From assembly GCF_001949145.1 (NCBI RefSeq), contig NW_019091467.1, forward strand, positions 617,681 through 681,680: a stretch of DNA of 64,000 nucleotides, in the 5' to 3' direction. The stretch comes from Acanthaster planci (taxonomy: Eukaryota > Echinodermata > Asteroidea > Valvatida > Acanthasteridae). Below, in pieces: positions 1 through 12,990 of this stretch (positions within the stretch are counted from its first letter, which is position 1; each line of letters begins with the position of its first letter). The notes under the pieces are model-generated. The model searched no databases, was not told where the DNA came from, and saw only the letters and a program-made list of their open reading frames with translations. The position numbers and the translations under genes were made by a program.

Positions 1-140
1 GCAAAGGTTGCATAACGTAGTCCTTTTTTACCCATTCAACTTTGCTTTGTATCTGAACGCCGTTGGCTTTGATGTGTCTGTCCTTTAACTTACTGGAATG
101 AAAAAAAAAACACTTTATACCTTTTATTTATACTTAACAG

Positions 141-224
141 AACCCACGACGACTTCAGAACCCAGCTCTCTGGAGCAGACTACTCTGGACCCGAGCACCA
201 CTTTGGAACCCACCACCCCTTCAG
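141..224 (+). CDS. Exon: Thr/Ser/Pro-rich mucin-like segment
   Basis: An 84-nt exon between a pyrimidine-containing acceptor (tacttaacag) and a gtaaat donor, phase 1-1. The open frame is rich in Thr, Ser, Pro and Glu, with runs such as TTTSEPSS and TTLEPTTPS, typical of an O-glycosylated mucin linker. There are no cysteines. It is probably one of several such exons, with the earlier ones upstream of the window. Its link to the downstream EGF/NIDO gene rests on matching phase and strand over a gap of about 15 kb, so that assignment is weaker than for later exons. Confidence 0.55.
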
Positions 225-1529
225 GTAAATACTGAATTAATCTTTTCCCCCCAAATCATTGCGTGACGTAAAGCTTTTTGCAGCCACTTGACTCTTCAGG
301 GGCAACCACCCCCGGGGGGACCGGACCCAGCCGAGGCACTAGGCCTCTACCGACCCGCAAAGCCCATGACCGTAGAGGCAGCAACGCCCCCATGGGAGTT
401 GGAGAAGAGGAAATATTCGCGGAATGCCGGTTTAGAGTTGGATTTTCCGCGTTCAATGACGGGGTGGGGGTCAGTTTAGAGGGTTGTTTGTTTGATCATG
501 GAGGAAGGACACAGAAAGAGTTTGAACTGCCTGGGCTATGACATCTGGCCAATTACCTCTTTCTTGCATGCCCGGAATGTCCATAGCCAGAGCGCAGCGC
601 ACGCCTGCTACCCACCACCTGTTTTGCAACCACAAGCCCCCTTTGTACCCCATGATCATCGCCGCAAGTTATCGTTAGTAATCTGCATCCCTAAAACGTT
701 GTGTACTGCAGTACAGGAAGTTGATTATTCATGCCATCGTTGGTGCTTGATATGATCTTTCAACAACATCAAGTTTAGTGCTTGCGCAGTTGCTTTTATT
801 AGGCTATGCACCCAAAGTGTTCATGTGCAGTTGTTGCTCTTATCGAACGCTTTCTTAGGGACTTCTTTTGGGAATAAATAGGCAAGCTGTTTGTAAGATT
901 TTGAGTTTTATTGAATCATTTTTGTTACGGAATTTAAGCAAAAAGATATTTTATGAGATCTCATGATCACTCCCTGTGATGAAACAGTGCATTTTGTTTT
1001 TGTGTGAACTTAACTGTCCTGTGGTGTACAACAACTCGTAAAAAAAAGAAAAGACTTTGAAAATTGATGTTTTGGAATGACAAAATAGAATTACAAATAT
1101 TGCATGGATAACGGAAAAGGGCATCAAGATCTTTAAAAAATTATTCAAAACGGCAAAAGTAAATCTAATGTTAGATACTTTTTCTTTCTGTTTTCTGGTC
1201 ACTGCGATAAGTTGTAGTTATAATTCCAAAGAAAACACCTCAAATATATATACGCATGTACATGTACATGAAGCATGCAAAATAAATGCATGTACCTGTT
1301 ATTCATGACGTTTCTCACTTATTAGTCATTTGATGCATGCGTAAGTATCCCATTAACAAAGTCTTGCGAACTCTACTTTTGTCAAAGCTTAAAAGAGTTC
1401 GGTTTAAACCTGGTATGCACTTTATCCCTGGTATACATGTATGTGCATGTAGTTGCCTCTGAAGGAAGTGTCTTGGCTGCGGGTACATGTACTGGTAGGT
1501 GTTATACCGCATGCATTTCACCAAGGCTA

Positions 1530-1791
1530 AGACATGGTGGTTTTTTAATTTAATCAAATTACTTGATTTAAATTTCTTAATTTAAATCCAAATTTGTTTC
1601 ATTTTGTCACAAAACAAATAAATAAAAGAAAACTATTACGCATGCGGCTAATTTGCTTACATTTGAATAGACAATTGAGCCAACTTGTCTCCAATTTTTT
1701 TAAAAATAAAAAATCCGATTTAAATAGAAAAAATCCGATTTAATTAAAGAAAATCCAATTTTTTTGATTTTTAAAAAACTCAGCAACCCTG
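1530..1791. mobile_element. AT-rich possible MITE (weak)
   Basis: The right edge reads gatttttaaaaaactcagc followed by aaccctg. Its reverse complement (cagggttgctgag plus a T-run) resembles hAT-type miniature element ends. The interior has repeated gatttaaat and aaatccgattta words on both strands, giving a partial inverted repeat with the left side near 1530. The left terminus is degenerate and no clear target duplication is seen, so this is a tentative call. Confidence 0.35.
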
Positions 1792-2925
1792 CCTTTTCAC
1801 CATTACCTGTTGATTCCCTTGGTTGATTGTACAGCTGCTTCCTTTAACAGAAGGACAGTTACCTGTGCCTCTGACATCTACATATAACTGCGGTGATCAG
1901 CTTATCAACATCTTAATGATAGGTCTACATTCAAGTTTCATAAATTTTTGGGAAATTTACCGTGAACCCGTAATGACTTGGTTTGTCTTCTGGGGGCATA
2001 GATGCATGGTGAGTGTTTTCGGGGAATTAGTCAGTTTGATGCCTGTGTTCAGCACAATCATAACACTTGTACGAATTTACCGTGTTGCCTTTGAATAAAA
2101 TTCATCATCATTGAACAATGAATCAGGAGGGAGTATAATGAATATGTACAAGTTGATCTCCTGATTATGCTGAACAACTAGGACGTGCTTAAGCATCGTC
2201 TATGCTACTAGTAGGAGCAACTTGAACTCAAAATATCGCTTTTTAATCATTTGGACATGGTAAGGGCGACCATGTCGAAATGTGAAAAAAGGCCAATTGT
2301 AGAGTTACTCAAGTTTAATACTAGAATATCATGTCAATGCAAATTCAGCGCTAAGGTCAGTTATGTTTCCTCTAACTGTACAGAGCTACAAAACACAGAA
2401 AGTGCAGAAAAAACTTGCAATTCAGAATGTTTACTGCCTACCAATTCCACCCGTTCATCCAGCTTCCAAACCCAGTTGCTCGCCGCAGGCGTCACGTCAT
2501 GACCGTCTACCTGGTGGTTGAACGAGCTCCAGGTGCACCCGGTGCTCGCTCACCTAGGCAAAATATCCAGAAATCATGCAATACCAAAAACTGTACTGAG
2601 CAACCACGCTAAGGTGAACCAATCGCTCAGGTCAACTGGCGGATCGCGCGAGGACGTGTTGCCTTGTATAAACTGTATGTACAAAGCCAATGGGTTTGAA
2701 AATGTGTACAAAGTCAATGGGACAAATTGTACAGCCATTGTACAGCCGCACATTTTGTACACACAATGGCCGTGGCCTATTCAGTCGTTATTATGGAGAT
2801 CAATGGTTGCACTACACCAAATACGCGCCCACAGAAAACAGTGCAAAATGAGACCGAAAAAGCGCCGCTTTTTTCCTACAAGATTTGATCAAGAAAAATA
2901 AAAATTGAATTTGACGCTATATCAC

Positions 2926-3070
2926 GACGGCACGACGCGTCGCCACGACGGCACGACGTAATGCATTATACGCAGCATAAAAGTAATGAGAAAGGAGGCC
3001 ACGCGACGGCACGACGCGACAAAACTGTCGTAGCGTCGCGTCATGGCGTTGGGGCGCGGGACGACGCGAT
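2926..3070. repeat. CG-rich imperfect acgacggc repeat patch
   Basis: The words cacgacggcacgacg and gcgacggcacgacgc recur several times with short spacers. This gives a locally CG-rich block in otherwise AT-rich sequence. No long open frame or terminal repeat accompanies it. Its origin is unknown. Confidence 0.5.
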
Positions 3071-3901
3071 GCACATTTGGCGGCTACAGAACACCATAGA
3101 AAAGGGGCACGACATTACATGAGTACGCAAGTCACACACTGTACGGTCGATCACACACAGTGAACGAACATGTGATCGCTAAAATTTAGGCAGGATTTGG
3201 GGCACAAAATACATGTATATTAATGAGACGTCCAATTGGCTGGACAGCCCACCAGCAGTTGTACAGAGGGTGAATACGCGCTCTCAACCATACAAGTACG
3301 ATAGAAATGGCATTCATAAGAAATAAAAGCACCAAAATAGACCATATTAAGAACGCCTGTCTCACCTTTGAGTGTCAGCCATAAAGAGAGCAAGAGTCCG
3401 TCCGGCGTTCGGAAAAGACGCATTTCATTATAATATTGATGCGCTATCATAATCTCAAAATGTCAACACATCGAAACGTGAAAATGTAGACCCGATATTA
3501 ATTATTGACAATTTCTATGGGTCAATCTACTTTATATTGGCGTGTAAGAGACAGATTAAAATGATGCTTTTTTATAACGTTATCCAGACTACATTTCTTA
3601 GGGGCAACGGCGCCTCAAGCGCTTATTCGCCTTTTTAGACGTTTCTGGAACATACGGTGTCTGCGAAAGGCTTCCGATACTCACAGTACATAAAGTATTT
3701 TTGCTATAGTGATACATGAATGGTGGACATGTTTTATCAACCACGGTGGTGGCGTTTGAGATTCTGCAATCGACATGAGTGTTACCATTATTTTTGGGTT
3801 CGGAACTGCTTGCAAGGTGGAATACAAAATACAAGTCAAGGTGTACATATATACAGCGGCCATACTGACATTCAACATGGCGGCCGAAAGGAATTAGATA
3901 G

Positions 3902-4313
3902 GATGACTATGGAGGATAAAAAGTGGCCATCTAATTTTCTGCCTTCCAAGGGCCGTGAACGGGGTCGTAAACCCCAGGTTATGACCATTTCTTTTCTTGG
4001 GGATTGAAGTCGTATAAACCAATAATTACAGTCCACCCTATCTTTAATGATGAAAGATTCATATGATTTCCTTGGCCCAAGCAAGCATGTGTGTCTATTG
4101 GATGATAGCTGTAAAACTGTATTTCCTTTGAGATGCTTTTTTGGCCTCACAGAAAAGTAGAAAAGTGGAAAAATGCATTACAATAAAATGATCATTCTGC
4201 TTTTGAGTTAGCAGAAAAGTAGAAATGCCAAAAATTGCATTTTACAAAGATGTAAAATCTGCTTTTCTGATAGCAGAAAAGCAGATGGCCACTTTTCGTC
4301 CTCCATAGATGAC
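3902..4313. mobile_element. 400-bp MITE with inverted ends and gatgac target duplication
   Basis: The left end (from 3908) reads tatggaggataaaaagtggc. The right end (to 4307) is its near-perfect reverse complement, so the terminal inverted repeat is about 25 bp. Identical hexamers gatgac flank it at 3902-3907 and 4308-4313 and fit a target-site duplication. The interior holds repeated agcagaaaagtag-like words on both strands and no coding frame. The superfamily is unassigned. Confidence 0.8.
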
Positions 4314-6011
4314 AGTGGCTTTAATGGAATGCCTGGCATCACAAATGCGGGTATTGCCACCATATTTATTCCCCCAAGTTACTCACAAGTGGAGATATAG
4401 GAAAAATAATAAACAATGGCGGCCATTTTGTAATTCAAAATGGCAGCCTAAGACGTGGCCGAAAAAAGTGGGACCTCACCTTTTCTTAAATCAGCACCCA
4501 GTAAATTAAATCTATTTGGGCAAATAATACACTGTACTATGATACCTGTGGCGTGGTTTGACGGGATTGCTTCAAATTTAGTAGGTAAATGACCTTTACG
4601 CAATTAACTCGTGTAAAGTTTGACGCCGAAACGCAATTAGACCGGGAGTTACGATGAAAACACTGTTTATTTTTCAAAAATCAACCGTGAAAGGTTTCTG
4701 CAGTAAGTGATAAGAGTAAATTGTCCACACACATAACCTGTCGATGTCAAAGAAATACCCGCAGGACCATGGGAATTCGTGTCAGGCAAGCAGCTGCTTC
4801 ATTTCACGAAATTTACGTCTTATTTAGTTTTTGGAAATCAAAACTCCCACCAAAAATATTTTCATGGTTAGATAAGACCTTTTCCTGACGTGTTTTGTAA
4901 AATTAATTTTGGAAATAGTATCAGAATGGTCAAACTAGTTGATTTTCGTGAAAAGCTCTTTTCGTAATTATAGTTTGTTTACGTTTTGATGTGTTTTTGA
5001 AGGCTCGAAACAAAGAATTTGTAGTTTTCCTGAAGTTTCCAAAGGTGTGCTGTGGTGGAGAAAGGTGTGAAGGTCTTAGCTCTGCTGACGGTTTTCCGCT
5101 AGATTTTTTTCTCTTCTCAACCGGACGCATTTGCATATCGACCTAACTCAGCACCAATTCCGTTCATCCCGCATAATCTTACGGCTTTGCGAGCTTAAGA
5201 ATTCAGCGACTCGGGAACAAAAAGAAAAACACGAAGGTACAGTAAGTTAACAAGGAGTTTATTATTGAAACCGAGGTCTATCTGTCATTATAACATTGTC
5301 ATTTAATTGTCTGTAATTTAACGGTTCAACCTTATGAAATGGCATCAGTACTGACGAAATCGGTACAATCAAACAAATATCATCATCCTAGTTAGATATA
5401 CTGTTTTGGTAATAAAATGGATACAAAATGGCTAAGATCGATAAGATTTTGGGGCGATTCAAAATGACCTGATTATTGAAAAAAATTCTAGTGGATTCAA
5501 AATAAATGCGTGAAATCAATTATTTAATTTCATGCTAGATCTGTGTCTGAGAAAACTAATTTTCTATTAAAAATTAATCGTTGAAATTAGTGGAAAATGT
5601 TGCAATTTTGATTTTTTTTCACTGGAAGAAAGGGTCCCTAAAATCCACTTCCGGAGATTCAGCCTGTCGTTACTTAAATAAAAATGTGTGTTATTCATGG
5701 TGTCGTGTTTATTTCCTCCCGAAATTATGATTTGTGCTGCTACACTGTAGTATTTTATGCGGTCAGTCGTTGAAAAATTCCGCGCTGGAACGTCGGCTGC
5801 TCGCACGAAAAACCCGCTCATTTGAAAATGAAGTGCGCATGCGCGCTTGTAATGAACGTTGTCTCTATGGGGCATGAACATACGAATACGGGACTGTCGA
5901 CTTAAAGAGCAGTGTTCGATTTCCGGCAATTCCTGCTCTTTTTTTTTCTCCGAGCAAAAAAAAGTTATCCGAAACAGTTCAGTGTTTAAACACACTGTTG
6001 GTCTCGCTAAT

Positions 6012-7290
6012 GCTTGTAACGGTCACTAAGTACTCGCAAATGAGCATTTCATACTCCGTATTTCTCTCAAGATTACTTCAAGTTTATGTGCGTAGGTTTT
6101 CCTGAAAACAAGCGCTGATTGCCGAGAGAAAGGAAAATACCTGCTAAAGTTTGGTACTTATCTTGGGCACACTCTGAGGCGTGTTGCACCGGTTTTCATG
6201 TAGAATTTCACAACTCCATTGATTGTTCCATGTTGAATGGCTTCTTTATTGTGTACCGATAGGCCCTACCTGAAGGGCTTCCTAGCTGTAATCTACTAAC
6301 AATTAAGCCGCACGTCTCCGGGAAAACGAAGTGTTCAACGTAATATTCAATTGGAAAACAAATCACCTGCTGGGAATAAAAGAATGGAAAAAATTGATCT
6401 GCTTGAAGACATTCCTCATGTCCTGAATTTCCCGTCCTAGATGTATTTATAGTCGTTAGTCAAGGGATGTTGCAACTTGGATGATCAGCTGGTAACACGA
6501 TATATAACCATTAGAGCTAATCGGAAATTATTTCTTCAAGTTATAAATGCTGTAGGGTGCAAGGCAGTCTTTGAACTCCATTGTGAAGCCCGTCATCTGT
6601 GTACTATTCTCGCATATCGTCGGCCTCGTACATACGGGGTGAATTCCACCGGCTGTACTTGCGTCTATACACTCATCATGAGTGCGCATGAGTTGGTATA
6701 GGCCCGACCATTAATGAGGGCGCACTCTACTAATCGTGACTTTCAATAACATAATTATACAAATTCGTTTCGAGGTCTCGCACTTTTGATTATGAACTCT
6801 AATCTAGGCTTTTTGTCCCAAGTTTTTAAGGAAAGACGCAAGCACAGAATTGAATGTTACATTACACGTAATACGGACACATGCAATTATCCCAGCAAGG
6901 ACTTTAAGTGCACACCAAAACTGACCAGATATTTTTAACTTAGCTCATGAAGTACACTATCTCTAGCAGTTTTTACATTTAGTATTGGACAGGGTGGGTT
7001 ATTTTCTGCAAGCAGTGTACTTCGATGCGGTCTTTAGCTTTTTTGTTCATTTTCACCCCAATACGGAGATCACGTCAGATTTACCATGATCTTCCTTCTG
7101 CGGCATTCTCTGTCCCCTTAACCCAATCACGGAGTGTTTTGCATTTAGCTGAAAGGTCTGAGATCATAATCCTCGTCATTGCACCATTCGCTGTTTTGTA
7201 GATTTGGAAAACTTTGAGGAAGAGGCGTGTCAGTCCTGGATCCGCCAAACGAGACATTTCTTGCTGGATGCCTCATGGGAGGGAAAAGAT
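6012..7290. repeat. Diverged repeat family, copy 1
   Basis: This stretch aligns by eye, in the same orientation, with 12991-13925. Shared landmarks in the same order include gcttgtaacggtcac, gtttggtac, tcatcatgagtg, ccccaatacggag, aacccaatc and aatcctcgtcattgcac. Spacing differs by insertions and deletions. There is no open frame or terminal repeat. It could be an old segmental duplication or an undescribed interspersed repeat. The LTR element at 7361 begins shortly after it ends. Confidence 0.65.
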
Positions 7291-7360
7291 ATTGTGGCGT
7301 AATAGCAGTTTACGTGTAAATTCTGAGCCGTAGTAGTTAGGCCCATGGTTTATGCCCTGA

Positions 7361-8034
7361 TGTCGGCGGGGCCCGATGTGTGCTGTGGCTCGTGGCGCCT
7401 TAAGTGGGATCGCGCACCGAGCTAGTCAGTTCCTTCGCAGTCAATCCCATGTCCATTGCAGCTCCAGCGCTGTCCCAGTTAGTTTCAGTTGCAGTACATT
7501 TCACTTCTACTGCTCCCACACAGTCTGTCGCGGAGAACCACTAGGCTGTAGGCCTACCCGTAAGTAAGAGACTTACCGGGGGATCTTTAGACTAAGTAAG
7601 TTACAGTTAGTATAAACCATCTGGGGACGGGTTTAGGCCCTATACGGGGGAACTCCATTCACGGGGTGGTAGTCTTACGGGGAAGTTGGTGGATGTAAAA
7701 CAATCTGTGCCAGTACCGTACACCATATATAGCGATCACGACCAGTATAGGGGCCAAGATCTGTCGAGGAGATTACCAGGGCCTGTGGTGGTCGCATCAT
7801 TAGTAGCGCCTGGAGAGGTGTGAGTTATTAATAAAACTAGAGTCAACTTAGGCAGACGTGTCCGTTTGTGTCCGTGGTGCCCCTGTTTCCCACCCTGTCC
7901 TCTGCCCAGTGTGTGCCTGTGCTGCTCTTCTGCTGCACCTGGCGGTAGACTGCCCCAAATGCCTGCCTCAGACTTGACCACTCGCTGACGTCGGCCGAGG
8001 ACGACCTGGGGGTTTTGTCGGTACAACCGCCACA
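7361..8034 (+). repeat. Probable 5' LTR
   Basis: The ends are short inverted repeats (tgtcggcgg and ccgccaca). A TATA-like element lies near 7725 and an aataaa poly(A) signal about 100 bp later, as expected for U3-R order. The right border sits a few bases before the primer-binding site. The left border is inferred from the inverted match only. Confidence 0.5.
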
Positions 8035-8037
8035 AAT

Positions 8038-8056
8038 TGGTGTCAGGAGTAGGATG
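8038..8056 (+). other. Retroelement primer-binding site, tRNA-Leu type
   Basis: The sequence tggtgtcaggagtaggatg begins four bases after the LTR end. It is complementary, with few mismatches, to the 3' end expected of a tRNA-Leu including CCA. This position and start (tgg) are characteristic of minus-strand priming in LTR elements. Confidence 0.55.
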
Positions 8057-9133
8057 AGTGCTGCGGGAAGAGCAACAGGTGACCAGAAATGGAGCCACAC
8101 TTGAGCGACATGGAAGGTGCCGAAGAGGAATTTTCGGATCTGCAGGGCTATAGACGGGAAATGAGTCTGCTAGCCGGCTTGGTGGTCCAGTTGCAGTCGA
8201 CCGGAAGTACGTGAGTTGAGATTAGTAGGAGCTGCTTGGCGTAAGCGCGAGGACTCGATGGTACCAGAAACACACGACACATCAATGATTGTACATCCCA
8301 GTGGACCTGGGGACCTGCTCACTCCGAAGCCAACACCCAAGCCACGGAAATTTACCGGAACGCCACTGCTTATTGACAGTTGTAAATCCTAAATCATATG
8401 CTGAATCACCTAGAGCGGAATCACCAGAATAGGCGACCATTTTGATTAATAAATAAATGGGACTATATCAGAGACATTGTTGCACCAAGAAGGCCTTACA
8501 TATAGGTTAGAGATCCGTCGCCATTCTGCCTAGTAGCGATCAGCTAGTGTTATCAGATAGCTTTGGCGCCTGGTGGTAGACTGCCTTCTAACGGACCTGT
8601 CCCCTAGTCGCCTCTTCAGTTGCTTGTTGGGTCGGATGAGGGCAAGCCTGAGGTACCGTCGACGGAGACCGCCACAGTGTGGTTCCTGCTCTAAAAGAAA
8701 ATCTGCTGAAATCTCTCTGGGGTGTTTAACATTAAAAAAAATTATGACAATTTTTTGGTCAGCTTAGAATATGTCGATTTTGTATGTAATCCTAATGCAG
8801 GAATTTGTACCCGAGCAGTTAAATGCTCTAAAATGAAATTAACCCTGAGGTGTATGTAAAGTTGAAATCTTAGTATGCGGGACTGTTAGGGTTATTTAAT
8901 TTTTAATTAATTCAGGTTTTCAGAGCCCAAGCAATATATCTCACACAAAATTATTTCATTTGAGGAGCCATTTTAGGAACATACGGTAATTGAGTCTGAA
9001 TATGAGAACTAAGGAGCTGTCATGTGTTGATTGGGCAAAATGTAAAACCTGAGGTTGCTAAGCTACACGTACTTACTACACTACTGCACTTGCTCTTGCA
9101 CTTTGTATGGTCACAAACTTTGTTGCACAAACT

Positions 9134-9353
9134 TTAACCCTAAAAGAGCCGGGGGTGGGAGGATTTTTTCCCAGTGAAACCGAAGTCTTTATGTCACTGA
9201 TCCTTGAACAGTTTTAGAGTAACTCTTTGCAGCCATTTTGACACCATTTGTGCATGTATCTATGAACTCCAAATGACTCTAACTACAAAATCATACATCT
9301 GTTTGAGTTCAAACTTCAGATTTTGCCTCACCCTTCATCTCTTTCAGGGTTAA
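9134..9353. mobile_element. piggyBac-like MITE with TTAA ends
   Basis: A 212-bp element (9138-9349) begins ccctaaaagag and ends ctctttcaggg, inverted repeats with one mismatch. It is flanked on both sides by ttaa (9134-9137 and 9350-9353). A ttaa target duplication with ends starting CCCT is characteristic of the piggyBac superfamily. The interior is non-coding. A related, less clearly flanked copy is at 37798-38230. Confidence 0.75.
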
Positions 9354-12300
9354 AACTTGCGCATTGTTTTGCGAAAACTCCAACTCTTTGGAATGAGTGT
9401 GAGAATCTGAAGCTGGTCTCGTTGTTTTTAAATATAGCAAATTGCTCGTTCAACTGTTCCAATATTTCATCTGGGTCTGCTGGCTATGGAACCTGTTGAA
9501 TTCCAGGTATAAGACCGAGAAGTTGACATTCTTGTAAAGCTCTACCATAATGTTATCACTCTTAACCCTTTGGAATGCACTTTGCTTGCATGTACTTGGA
9601 GGGGATCACAGCACTTCCGCTGATTAGCAGAATACAACTTTCAAAGTTGTTGGAAATGTGGTGATGTAACCGGACGTGGATTTCTAGGCCGCCCCTGGTG
9701 GTGGGGTGGTAGGTCCATCCTCCAGTATTGGACGATTAGGCACCAAGAATACTCCCCCAAGGATTAGTCGGACATCGGATATGCTATCACGTATTTATTC
9801 TAAATGACTCATCAGTCTCATTTCAGCACTTGAGTTTGCACCTCAAAAAACGTTGCATGCAAAGTACAATTTAGTCATACAATAGCTATTATTCACAAAG
9901 TTACAAAACTGGTCTGCAAAACATGTAATTGAAATATAAAGTGCACTTTGATAAATTTCCCCGGTGTGGTAGCTCAGACAGTGATGGGTTCGAGCTAGGG
10001 TTGCTGGTGTCGGCCTGAGCATATAGGCAATTAAGCCCCCCAAAGTCTCGAGCTGCTATCAAAACACAATACAGTACACATTCAAGTACAGGTACATAAA
10101 CGACACCAATAAGAATATCCATCAGCATCTGTACATACAGTTATATGGGAACGTACATTGTATAATTGTAGAAAGCCCGCTCTTGACAAAAAAGTTTAAC
10201 AACGGAGAATGTTGTCATGCCCCACCGATGCAAGGCGCAGTCCCACGTATGCGCTGTGCTTGTAATAAACAGCAAGTACGTTACACACGAGGTCTACCAT
10301 GCACAGTAGATGCAATGTGACATGTCTTGTTAATACGTAACGTGTGAGGCATAGAAATCTATTGTGAAGGAATCCCACGAATAGGATTAAGAAAACACTC
10401 CCAAAATGACTTAAAATACCATAAGCCTCAAGTATAATAATAACTAATATGCTCCTTGGCGATCAGTAGTCACGATGATACCAGTGTAGTGAGGGTACGT
10501 AACCTAGAAAGGGCATTGAAGGCAAGAAATTTTGGGGCAACTTTCTTACCTGGGCGCTGCTCAGCTCGCAGGGGTGATAAAAGACCGCACTCTGGAAAGT
10601 TCGAGAACACCCAACGCCCATAGCCACAAAGCCGTGAGTAAATGATATATTGCTCCGCCATTCATAAAGAACGCTCATTGTATGCCCCCAATTACCCTCA
10701 ACCTCTGCATACACTGGAATCAGAATTGATTATCAATGAAACAGTGTTTGTAAATTAGTACATGTAATTTACAACCAACGATTAATAAAGAAGTAATAAA
10801 AAGTGGAATCCGAGAGACTATTCGTTGCAGTGAATGTTGAGGCTCTGACCGCGCAAGGTACAATGTGTCCTGCGGGATGCATAATTATTAGCTCTCACCC
10901 CATCGGGGAACTGACGTAACCACAGGCCACGTCAGTAACAAGTGCTGCTCAGTGTTTCACAACCCAATCCGATGAGACGATAATGCAGTAATTCATCATC
11001 ACTTGGGTAGTGATGTTCAGTGTCATCAGAACAGACATGTTCCTCATTGATATACCGTTACTGCCTCAAAAAGTCAATTGATCCCAACATTACTTTCTGT
11101 CTACTTTTAACAAAATAATGCACAAGACTTCTCTGAATCTGTGCCCCGTGATTATTATCCCAAACGCCTGTCTAGACTTAAGCGAGAAAATGACCATAGA
11201 GAAGGAAAACAAGAATGAGAAAAAGGTCAACCAAGGCTAAACCGCGTCTTGAACAAATTTGAGAAAAGCTGTACAATTGAGTGGCATATGCATTTGGGTA
11301 AGGCCTTTACATGGATTTCATTCTAAAAATGATTAAACAGTATCTGTAAAATATTTCAAAAAGATAAGGATAAGACTTTCTCATTTCCATTTCTGAAGAT
11401 GATCTAAGGTGCTTTTGCACTGAAAATGGCTTAAACTCCTCAGTTCGATAACGAATCGATCGAATATTTACAAAAGCAGATGTATTTCATGTGTAAGTTT
11501 TCTTTTGCAATGCAGTTTACCTTTCACCATATATATATAAAAGGAAAGATATATAAAAGGGCGAATGACTGTTTGCTTTGACTAATAAAAGTATACATGA
11601 TAATACTAATGAACGTTGTCTTTCTTTTCTTTCGTTTAGCTATTTCTTCCTTCATCTGTAGTGTCCACTGTTTCAGCATAGCTTGGGTCATGCTGCTGTA
11701 AACTTGCGGCAGCAAAAGTCTGTAGATGGGGACAAAAATACATTTTCGAATATTTTAAAACACAAGAAGCTGTCGTCTGAATATAGGTACGGCTTACTCA
11801 AACAAAACTAAACAAAGGCAGACGTGAACATAAGATGAAAAGTAAACTGTAGGTAAATTCTACACTTCTAATTTAACTGTAATGAAATGATAATTACTAC
11901 TTGCTGTTTGTTGCGTGATCTACGGCACTGTGCTGAACTAATGTTGCCTTGTCTCTTTTGTCCTTCAGTATCTTTTCATCACCTAGGGACTGAGCTGAAC
12001 CACAACAAAGATATGCATACACGTACATATCTAAATAAATAAAATGTGTCTCTATGGCTCTTTCAGCAGTTATGTTTTGCAAGGGGGATCCACAAGTGTA
12101 ACAGTGAAAGCAAGTATGCATTGAGGCGCATAGTTAATGTGATTCGCGTTGGATCTGTCCATGGATGAAGCATATTACGTGTCTTTATAACATTGTTTTT
12201 CAAAGAGAAAGTCTATTTACCAGATTCATTCTTGCAGTCAGACGTTCTTAATTTGCGACTGCCAGGTAATCGGCATCTGCTTCAGTTCAGATTCTAGAAT

Positions 12301-12990
12301 ATGGTGCATTAATTTGGAGTAAGGGGTATTATGCTGTCGGAATAGTACGTCAATTCCGTCGAGGTTCCTCTATCTTGTGCATTTCATTTTCGTTTATAGC
12401 CAATGCTCGAAGGTTGAACCCAATTTTCTCTCTAGAGTGCAATTTTTATGCTGGGAGACTCCCAGGACCTGCTCAGTATGGAAAATTTGTATGCAAACCA
12501 AAAATCAGGTTGCCTACAAAAATTAAGACGAAAAAATAATTAAGACGGTAGAATTTTCCGCAGATGGCCTGCTTCCATTTCTGAATTTTCGGCGTGCAAT
12601 CGATTCAGACACATTCAGCTTTTGAGTTTTCTTTAATTGCCAAGAACTTTTATTTTCCCCAAGAAGAATAATATTACAATCATTTTGTTTCAAGTGAAAA
12701 CCTGCAAACATCCAGCCCTATAGTGCCTCTATGTTGGCAGACGATAGCCTCAATTGTCTTAGCTGTTTTCACATACGCATGCACAATAGGGTAAAGTAGC
12801 AAACGACCATGTTGGCAGATTACCACATTATTTGAAATTTAAGGTACGAGATCACGAAGTGCCAACCTGTCAGTCAATTCTCAGAAATTCTTTATAAAGG
12901 CATAAACATCGTGAAAATTAGGAACAGGCCTTGACTCTTGCGATAATTGTTTTCCGGAAAAGTAAGAACATAATGAAGGACAATAACTGA

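Larger units (their letters stand above)
7361..8676 (+). mobile_element. LTR retrotransposon remnant (Gypsy-like), 5' LTR, PBS, broken gag, partial 3' LTR
   Basis: A probable LTR spans 7361-8034, starting tgtcggcgg and ending ccgccaca. It has a TATA-like word near 7725 and an aataaa signal at 7830-7835. It is followed at 8038-8056 by tggtgtcaggagtaggatg, which matches the complement of a tRNA-Leu 3' end and so looks like a primer-binding site. A short gag-like frame opens at 8089 and stops at 8212. Near 8540-8676 a segment sharing a ctgg(c/t)ggtagactgcc word and the same ccgccaca ending looks like a truncated 3' LTR. No pol genes remain and no target duplication is seen. The Gypsy assignment rests on the primer site and layout. 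Confidence 0.6.

Noticed and set aside
276-400. A second Thr/Pro-rich exon after a ttttttgcag acceptor
   Set aside because: In the required phase it meets a stop within three codons, and no clear donor follows in another frame.
2518-2901. A 127-residue open frame
   Set aside because: No recognisable domain, no splice logic with the gene, and composition like the surrounding non-coding DNA.
5567-5995. A 142-residue minus-strand open frame
   Set aside because: No recognisable motif and no supporting context. Open frames of this length are expected by chance in 64 kb.
9960-10000. tRNA-like boxes (ggtagctcag and gggttcgagc)
   Set aside because: The two boxes are only about 20 bp apart, too close for a tRNA or a complete SINE head, and no cloverleaf can be drawn.
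10040-10110. Possible reverse-orientation SINE tail matching the 39790 region
   Set aside because: Only about a dozen bases match (gctatcaaaa), too little to support a second copy.
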